Assembly: GCF_024349785.1 (NCBI RefSeq)
Contig: NZ_AP018818.1
Coordinates: forward strand, 685,001 to 749,000
DNA length: 64,000 nucleotides
Direction of reading: 5' to 3'
Source of the DNA: Sphingomonas bisphenolicum
GTDB taxonomy: Bacteria; Pseudomonadota; Alphaproteobacteria; Sphingomonadales; Sphingomonadaceae
In this document: one piece after another, positions 59,639 through 64,000 of the stretch
Layout of the letters: each line of letters begins with the position of its first letter
Position numbering within the stretch: the first letter of the stretch is position 1
The notes under the pieces: generated by a model
Told to the model about the DNA's origin: nothing
Seen by the model: only the letters and a program-made list of their open reading frames with translations
Databases searched by the model: none
Translations under genes and position numbers: made by a program

Positions 59639-61828
59639 CTAGAAATTGGACATGATGGCGGCGCTGGGCGCGTCGAGCGGCTTGCCGGCGGCTTTCAGCT
59701 TCAACTCGCGCTCCCGCAACGGCCCCTGTTCGGCGATCAGCCAGGCATGGATGGCATCGACATCCTCTACGCCCAGCAGGTCGTCCCAGCGTGGCATCCC
59801 GCCCGGCAGCAACAGTCCTTCCCGCACGATCTGATTGAACATGTCATGCGTGCCTGGCTGCATCCGCCGCAGGTCGGGCGCGGTCGAGCGTAGCTGGTTG
59901 CTGTGGCAGATGGCGCAATTCTGGAAAAACAGCCCCTGCCCCTTGGCGATCATCGCTGGCGTCACGCCGGGCTTTTGCGCGGGCGGTGCGGAGGCCACCT
60001 CCACGGGTGGTAGCGGCGTTGGCTGCGCCACCGGTCCGCCGTCCAGCTTGAACACCAGGATGCGGTTGGCATTGCCGTTGCGATAGGCGGCGGAATAGCG
60101 CGGCACATAGCCCCAGCCGCCGCCGCCGAAGCCAGCCGCGACCGCGATATATTGCACGCCCTTCACGCGATAGGTCATGGGCGCGGCCATGATCGAAGTG
60201 CCGGTGTCGATTGCCTTGATGAGCTTGCCGTTGTCGGCGTCGCGGACCATCAACTTGCCGCCGATCGTGCCGTGGACGATGAGGCCGGACGCGGTGGAGA
60301 GCATACCCATCCGGTCCTGCCACCCTTCGGTCGGCACCGCCCAGCGGGCCTTGCCGGTCAGCGGGTCGATCGCGCGCAATTCCGACGAATAAGGCTTGTC
60401 CTTCACCCACTGCATTTCGGGCAGCTTTTCCACCTGTTCACGGATCGCGGGCGGCAGGGTCGGCAGCACGGCCTGCAATTGCGGGGTGAAGATGAGCGTC
60501 GTCTGGACATTGAGCGCCTTGGGCCGCCGCGCTTCCGCCGGGGTGCCGGGGGGCACGGTGAACATCAGGTTCCCCATGTCCAGCACAGAGGCATAATAGC
60601 TTTTGCGCTCCGCATCATAGGCGGCCGGATACCAGTTGCGCGCGCCCGCCGATGCCGGGAAGACGATACGCGGGCCGTTCCAGAAATCGGTGCGGTCCGG
60701 CGTCATCTGCGGCACGCCATCCTTGTCGAATCCCCTGGTCCAGTTGGTCCGCACGAGTGGATTGACGCGCAGCGGCTTGCCGGTTTCGCGATCCAGCACG
60801 AACAGATAGCCGTTCTTGGGCGAATGGAGGATGACCGGTCGAACCTGCCCGTCCACTTCCATCTCCGTCAGCACCATCGGCTGGGTGGCGGTGAAGTCCC
60901 AGCTATCGCCGGGCGTTTCCTGATAATGCCACTTCACCGCGCCGCTTTTGGCGTCCAGCGCGACGATCGAGGAGAGATAGAGGTTGGTCCCACCCTTGGG
61001 CGATCGGGTCGCGATCGAATAGGGGCCGCCATTGCCGACGCCGATATAGACGGTGCCGAACTTGGGATCATAGTTGATCGCATCCCAGACGGTGCCGCCG
61101 CCGCCGATATCCCAGCGGCTGTTGGCGTCCCAGGTCTTGAGCGCGGCGTCGAGCGCCTTGTCCTCTTGCGGTCCCTTGGCCGGATCATGGGGTACGGTGT
61201 AGAAACGCCAGGCCTGCGTGCCGTCTGCGATGCGATAGGCGGTGACATAGCCGCGCGTGTCATATTCCGCGCCGGCATTGCCGAGGATGACGAGGTCGCC
61301 GGCCACTTCGGGCGCGCCGGTGCTGGTATAGCCCCGGCTGTGATCGACCACCGTGTCGGTCTTCCAGAGGATCTTGCCGGTCTTCGCGTCGAGCGCGTAG
61401 AGCATCCCGTCAAGCGCGCCGACCATGACCTTGCCATTGGCCACGGCGACACCGCGATTGGCCTGATCGCAACAGGTCGACCGATTGGACTGCATGTCGA
61501 CCTCCGGCTCGAAGGTCCAGAGCGGCTGGCCGCTCGCGGCGTCGAGCGCATAGACGCGGCCGAGATTGCCGCTGGTGTACATCACCCCATCGACCACCAC
61601 AGGCGTCGCTTCCTGCACGCGGTTGGTGTTGAGGTCATAGGACCAGGCGAGGCCCAGCCGCCCCGCATTGCCCTTGTCGATATCGGTCAGGCGCGAATGA
61701 TGGCTGCCCCAGACGTCGCCGCCGGTATAGGGCCAGTCGTCGCCCGCCCCGCTGTCACCCGTCGTTCCACCGCCCGCGCATCCTGCGAGCGCCAGCAACG
61801 CCGCCAGCGCGGCCATCATCTTCTTCAC
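59639..61828 (-). CDS. PQQ-dependent quinohaemoprotein alcohol dehydrogenase, copy 2 (lipoprotein)
   Basis: A 729-residue enzyme with a lipoprotein signal (LALAGCAGG), the PQQ propeller with vicinal cysteines in STCCDQANRG, GDSWDFTATQPM, and a C-terminal cytochrome c with NCAICHS. It is about 20 residues longer than copy 1 at 26496 and clearly a diverged paralogue. It starts with GTG at 61828, overlapping the NmrA-like gene (GTGA). With the GMC gene downstream it offers two different ways to oxidise an alcohol from one operon. Confidence 0.9.
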   Translation of the reverse strand: MKKMMAALAALLALAGCAGGGTTGDSGAGDDWPYTGGDVWGSHHSRLTDIDKGNAGRLGLAWSYDLNTNRVQEATPVVVDGVMYTSGNLGRVYALDAASGQPLWTFEPEVDMQSNRSTCCDQANRGVAVANGKVMVGALDGMLYALDAKTGKILWKTDTVVDHSRGYTSTGAPEVAGDLVILGNAGAEYDTRGYVTAYRIADGTQAWRFYTVPHDPAKGPQEDKALDAALKTWDANSRWDIGGGGTVWDAINYDPKFGTVYIGVGNGGPYSIATRSPKGGTNLYLSSIVALDAKSGAVKWHYQETPGDSWDFTATQPMVLTEMEVDGQVRPVILHSPKNGYLFVLDRETGKPLRVNPLVRTNWTRGFDKDGVPQMTPDRTDFWNGPRIVFPASAGARNWYPAAYDAERKSYYASVLDMGNLMFTVPPGTPAEARRPKALNVQTTLIFTPQLQAVLPTLPPAIREQVEKLPEMQWVKDKPYSSELRAIDPLTGKARWAVPTEGWQDRMGMLSTASGLIVHGTIGGKLMVRDADNGKLIKAIDTGTSIMAAPMTYRVKGVQYIAVAAGFGGGGWGYVPRYSAAYRNGNANRILVFKLDGGPVAQPTPLPPVEVASAPPAQKPGVTPAMIAKGQGLFFQNCAICHSNQLRSTAPDLRRMQPGTHDMFNQIVREGLLLPGGMPRWDDLLGVEDVDAIHAWLIAEQGPLRERELKLKAAGKPLDAPSAAIMSNF

Positions 61829-62739
61829 AGCGGCCAGCCTTCCTTGTGCGCCAGCATCACGTCGCGCAGGCTTTTCGGCTTGCGACCGGTGATCTTTTCC
61901 ACCCAGTCGGTCTTTTCCGCGAAATAGCCTTCGCGGATCGACTGGCCGAATGTCACCATGTCGTCGCTCGACCAGGGGATCGGCCCGTCGGGCACGATGT
62001 CGGAGGCATGGCGCGGCGCACCCAGCCCATCGAAATAGGCGAACATCGCCTCGTCATCGACGGCTTCGACCACGATCGGCTTGCCGGCGAGTTCGCTCGC
62101 CAGCGCCATCGCCTGCGGGATGGTGATGAGGTCGGGACCGGTCAGCACATAGGCCTGATTCTCGTGGCCCGGCTGGGTCAGCACGCCCACGGCGGTCGCG
62201 ACGCAATCGTCGCGGCTGACGAAAGCGACCGGGCCATCACCGCAATTGTCGGGCTTTCCGCCCATCATCAGTGCGGGGATGGTCATCGGCCCGGCGATCG
62301 CCTCGGCATATTGGCTGTCGCGCAAATGGGTCCAGGCGGCGCCGGAGCCTTCGATAATCTCCTCGGTCGCGCGATGGTCGTTCTTGACGATCGCGGGATT
62401 GCCGGGCTGATCGGCGGCGATGATCGAGGTGTAGACGATGTGCCGGACGCCAGCCGCGACCGCCGCTTCCACCGCATGGCGATGCTGGCCGACGCGGGTG
62501 CCGACGCGCGCGGTGCTGATCAGCAGCATCTTTTCGCCCCCCGCCATCGCGGCGGGAAGGGTGGCGGGATCGTCGAAATCGGCGAAGCGGACGTCGGCGC
62601 CTTTTGCTGCCAGATCGGCCAGCCTGGCCGGGGTGCGGGTCAGCAATATCGCATCCTGCGGCGCGACCTTTTCCAGCAGCAATTCCGCCGCCGCCCGCCC
62701 GAACGAACCCGAAGCGCCTGAAATGATGATCTTCCCCAT
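61825..62739 (-). CDS. NmrA-like NAD(P)-binding protein
   Basis: A 304-residue atypical short-chain dehydrogenase with the N-terminal GASGSFGRAAAELLL, TRTPARLADLAAKGADVRFADFDD, VYTSIIAAD and the downstream FVSRDDCVATAVGVL. Members are redox sensors, reductases or quinone oxidoreductases such as QorB. The ATG at 62739 is preceded by GAGAGG. It heads the NmrA-PQQ-GMC operon, whose promoter carries a TAACG-type operator. Confidence 0.82.
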   Translation of the reverse strand: MGKIIISGASGSFGRAAAELLLEKVAPQDAILLTRTPARLADLAAKGADVRFADFDDPATLPAAMAGGEKMLLISTARVGTRVGQHRHAVEAAVAAGVRHIVYTSIIAADQPGNPAIVKNDHRATEEIIEGSGAAWTHLRDSQYAEAIAGPMTIPALMMGGKPDNCGDGPVAFVSRDDCVATAVGVLTQPGHENQAYVLTGPDLITIPQAMALASELAGKPIVVEAVDDEAMFAYFDGLGAPRHASDIVPDGPIPWSSDDMVTFGQSIREGYFAEKTDWVEKITGRKPKSLRDVMLAHKEGWPL

Positions 62740-62780
62740 GCGTCCTCTCGCTTGCATGATCTGTCGTCTTGTTGCAGATA

Positions 62781-62808
62781 ATCGTAACGAATGTTATTAT
62801 TGCGTCAA
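62781..62808 (-). promoter_or_regulatory. Promoter with TAACG-type operator (NmrA-PQQ-GMC operon)
   Basis: -35 TTGACG (62803-62808) and -10 TACGAT (62781-62786) with 16 bases between. The palindrome-like TAACGAATGTTA lies at 62785-62796. The divergent NTF2-like gene at 62837 could be controlled from the same site. Confidence 0.6.
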
Positions 62809-62836
62809 GCCATAGAAACTAAGGAGAGTGACTATC

Positions 62837-63334
62837 ATGCCTTCCCTTCCGATCGAGGACCGGATTGCGCTGCAAGACCTGATCGCCGCCTATAGCTGGG
62901 CGCTCGACACGGGTGACGTCGACGGGCTGGTCGCCTGCTTCACCCCGGACGCGCGCATGGTGGAGGAAGTATTTGACGATCCCGACATCTGGGAGGGCCA
63001 TGAAGGGATTCGCGGCATCGCCGAACATTATCGCAATGCGCCGGGCTTTCCGGGGCGCCAGCATCATGTGACGCAGGTTCAATATACCGCACAGGACGAC
63101 GGCAGTTGCAAGATGCGCGGCTTCGCCTTCGTGACCGAGTGCGAGGGCGAGCCGCCCTATCTGTTGCGCTTTGCCGGCTGGTATGACGACCATGCGGTGA
63201 AGGGTGCCGACGGCCAGTGGCGCTTCCATCGCCGTACCGTGCGGCTTTGGGATGGCGAAGTGCTGAAGAATTTTCCCGGTCGCGGGGAATGGGTGCCGCG
63301 CAAGCGGCCGGACTCGCTGATTATCCGGCGGTAA
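62837..63334 (+). CDS. NTF2/SnoaL-like protein
   Basis: A 165-residue protein of the SnoaL_4/NTF2 fold: IEDRIALQDLIAAYSWALDTGDVDGLVACFTPDARMVEE, HHVTQVQYTAQDDGSCKMRGFAFVTE and GQWRFHRRTVRLW. The ATG at 62837 has AAGGAG about ten bases upstream; an in-frame GTG at 62828 abuts that site and is unlikely. Such proteins can be small lyases, isomerases or dehydratases. It is divergent from the NmrA operon and probably shares its regulation. It is much shorter than the NTF2-like protein at 12738, so the two are not simple duplicates. Confidence 0.78.
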   Translation: MPSLPIEDRIALQDLIAAYSWALDTGDVDGLVACFTPDARMVEEVFDDPDIWEGHEGIRGIAEHYRNAPGFPGRQHHVTQVQYTAQDDGSCKMRGFAFVTECEGEPPYLLRFAGWYDDHAVKGADGQWRFHRRTVRLWDGEVLKNFPGRGEWVPRKRPDSLIIRR

Positions 63335-63340
63335 CACCAG

Positions 63341-63452
63341 CCGTTCGTTTCGAGCGTGTCGAGAAACGGGAGCGCAGCTCTGGCCGCTTCTCGACCTTGG
63401 CCTGTCCTGAGCGCCTGCCTTGTCAGACAGTCGAAGGGCTCGAAGCGAACGG
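63341..63452. repeat. REP-like inverted repeat
   Basis: CCGTTCGTTTCGAGC (63341-63355) pairs, with one mismatch, with the arm ending at 63452. The inner part (GTGTCGAGAAACGG...GACAGTCGAAGG) is related. It lies after the NTF2-like stop and before the convergent Tat protein, and belongs with the elements at 35351 and 40653. Confidence 0.65.
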
Positions 63453-63456
63453 ATGT

Positions 63457-63963
63457 TTAAGGTCTAACCATCACCCAACTGAACGCGGGCATCATCTCGA
63501 TGGCGGGCGCGACGGCGCATTGGCCGATCTTGTCCAGCGCCAGTTCGGCAAAGGCTTCGGGCCAGTTGGCTTGGGAAAGGTGTGCCAGCTTGGCGACGGT
63601 GGCGCCGTTCGCCTCGCAGTTGGCTACCGTAGAACCATGGCCATGCCGCACCAGCGCCACGCGCCGATAGCCTGCCTCGGCCGCGATCTCGCCGACCAGG
63701 AGTTCGTCGCTGCGCCGGGTGACAGCGAAGATCGCCGTGGGCGAAGTCGCCAGCAAAGCCCGCATCTGCCGCACGCGATCGCCGTCGAGCGTCACGGCCT
63801 GGCCGCCCAATGACTGAGCGCGGGCAGCGAAGCGGCGGCCGGCCATCAGTTGCGCGTCGTGCAGGAGGAGCGGCAAGGTGGTCGCCTCCGTCCGTCCGCC
63901 GATCACCGCCGTCGAGGCCACCGCTGCGCTTGCCAGAAAGCTCCTTCGAGACAGGCCGCTCAT
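63457..63963 (-). CDS. Tat-exported hypothetical protein
   Basis: A 168-residue protein with a twin-arginine signal (LSRRSFLASAAVASTAVIGG). The rest has an alternating strand-helix pattern (LAHLSQANWPEAF, YRRVALVRHGHGST) without a domain I recognise. Tat export usually means folding, often with a cofactor, before secretion. Its start overlaps the upstream partial gene (ATGA). Confidence 0.65.
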   Translation of the reverse strand: MSGLSRRSFLASAAVASTAVIGGRTEATTLPLLLHDAQLMAGRRFAARAQSLGGQAVTLDGDRVRQMRALLATSPTAIFAVTRRSDELLVGEIAAEAGYRRVALVRHGHGSTVANCEANGATVAKLAHLSQANWPEAFAELALDKIGQCAVAPAIEMMPAFSWVMVRP

Positions 63964-64000
63964 GGCTTCGCCCCCTTGGCCAGATGCTCGGCGATCTGCT
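63960..64000 (-). CDS. 3' end of a gene cut by the window edge
   Basis: Only the last 12 codons are present (QIAEHLAKGAKP, stop at 63962-63960). The stop overlaps the start of the Tat-exported protein gene, so it is the upstream operon member. The fragment is too short for a call; the tail would suit a small c-type cytochrome, but that is a guess. Confidence 0.45.
   Translation of the reverse strand, partial: QIAEHLAKGAKP

Noticed and set aside
1..64000. CRISPR array, rRNA or tRNA genes, prophage
   Set aside because: No regularly spaced repeats, no rRNA or tRNA-like sequences and no phage structural genes were recognised by eye; a tRNA or covariance search was not possible.

Overview
The window is high-GC alphaproteobacterial DNA with the gene content of a lignin-degrading sphingomonad (Sphingobium/Novosphingobium type). 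The evidence is a set of recognisable sphingomonad lignin-dimer genes: a LigW 5-carboxyvanillate decarboxylase whose metal ligands fall at E19, H188, H241 and D314, a LigL Calpha-dehydrogenase, adjacent LigF and LigG glutathione S-transferases, two lignostilbene dioxygenases and two large TonB receptors. No rRNA, tRNA or CRISPR was seen.

Layout. (1) 1-480: a decayed sensor kinase. (2) 731-9507: a tight five-gene operon encoding a membrane GH18-NodB-GT2 fusion, an AcvB/VirJ-like protein, an MprF aminoacyl-phosphatidylglycerol synthase/flippase, and a response regulator with its histidine kinase. (3) 9508-10243: two overlapping, mutually exclusive inverted repeats in front of a conserved gene of unknown function. 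(4) 10240-29484: a first catabolic block with SDR, MFS, NTF2-like protein, aldehyde dehydrogenase, LigW, MFS, an IS5/IS427-type insertion, lignostilbene dioxygenase, MarR, TonB receptor, a GST pair, CoA ligase, quinohaemoprotein dehydrogenase and amidohydrolase. Four copies of one pseudo-palindrome (TTGTATGT-N3-ACTTACAA type) lie in its promoters, pointing to the embedded MarR. (5) 29660-30445: an AT-richer methyltransferase islet. (6) 30605-40649: the beta-aryl-ether block with LigL, a second SDR, a BKACE, an XRE regulator, a hotdog thioesterase, a Nu-like GST, LigF, LigG, aldehyde dehydrogenase and a CmcJ/NvfI-type putative dioxygenase. (7) 40727-48552: DoxX, aldehyde dehydrogenase, TetR, Rieske oxygenase, second TonB receptor and second lignostilbene dioxygenase. 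(8) 48632-57929: a cobalamin late-assembly and uptake cluster with a cobalamin riboswitch before btuB. (9) 58023-64000: GMC oxidoreductase, second quinohaemoprotein dehydrogenase, NmrA-like protein, NTF2-like protein and a Tat-exported protein.

How the parts may work together (inference). The MarR-linked block could take phenylcoumaran or diarylpropane dimers in through TonB/MFS proteins, make a lignostilbene with the NTF2-like protein, cleave it with the dioxygenase, oxidise the aldehydes and decarboxylate 5-carboxyvanillate with LigW. The LigL/LigF/LigG block would open beta-O-4 dimers to beta-hydroxypropiovanillone. A GMC or quinohaemoprotein enzyme, aldehyde dehydrogenases, the BKACE and the thioesterase could then carry that product to vanillate. 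A second operator family (TAACG-NN-CGTTA) sits at the same place in four promoters (aldehyde dehydrogenase, TonB-2, dioxygenase-2, NmrA operon), so the island appears to be wired by at least two regulators.
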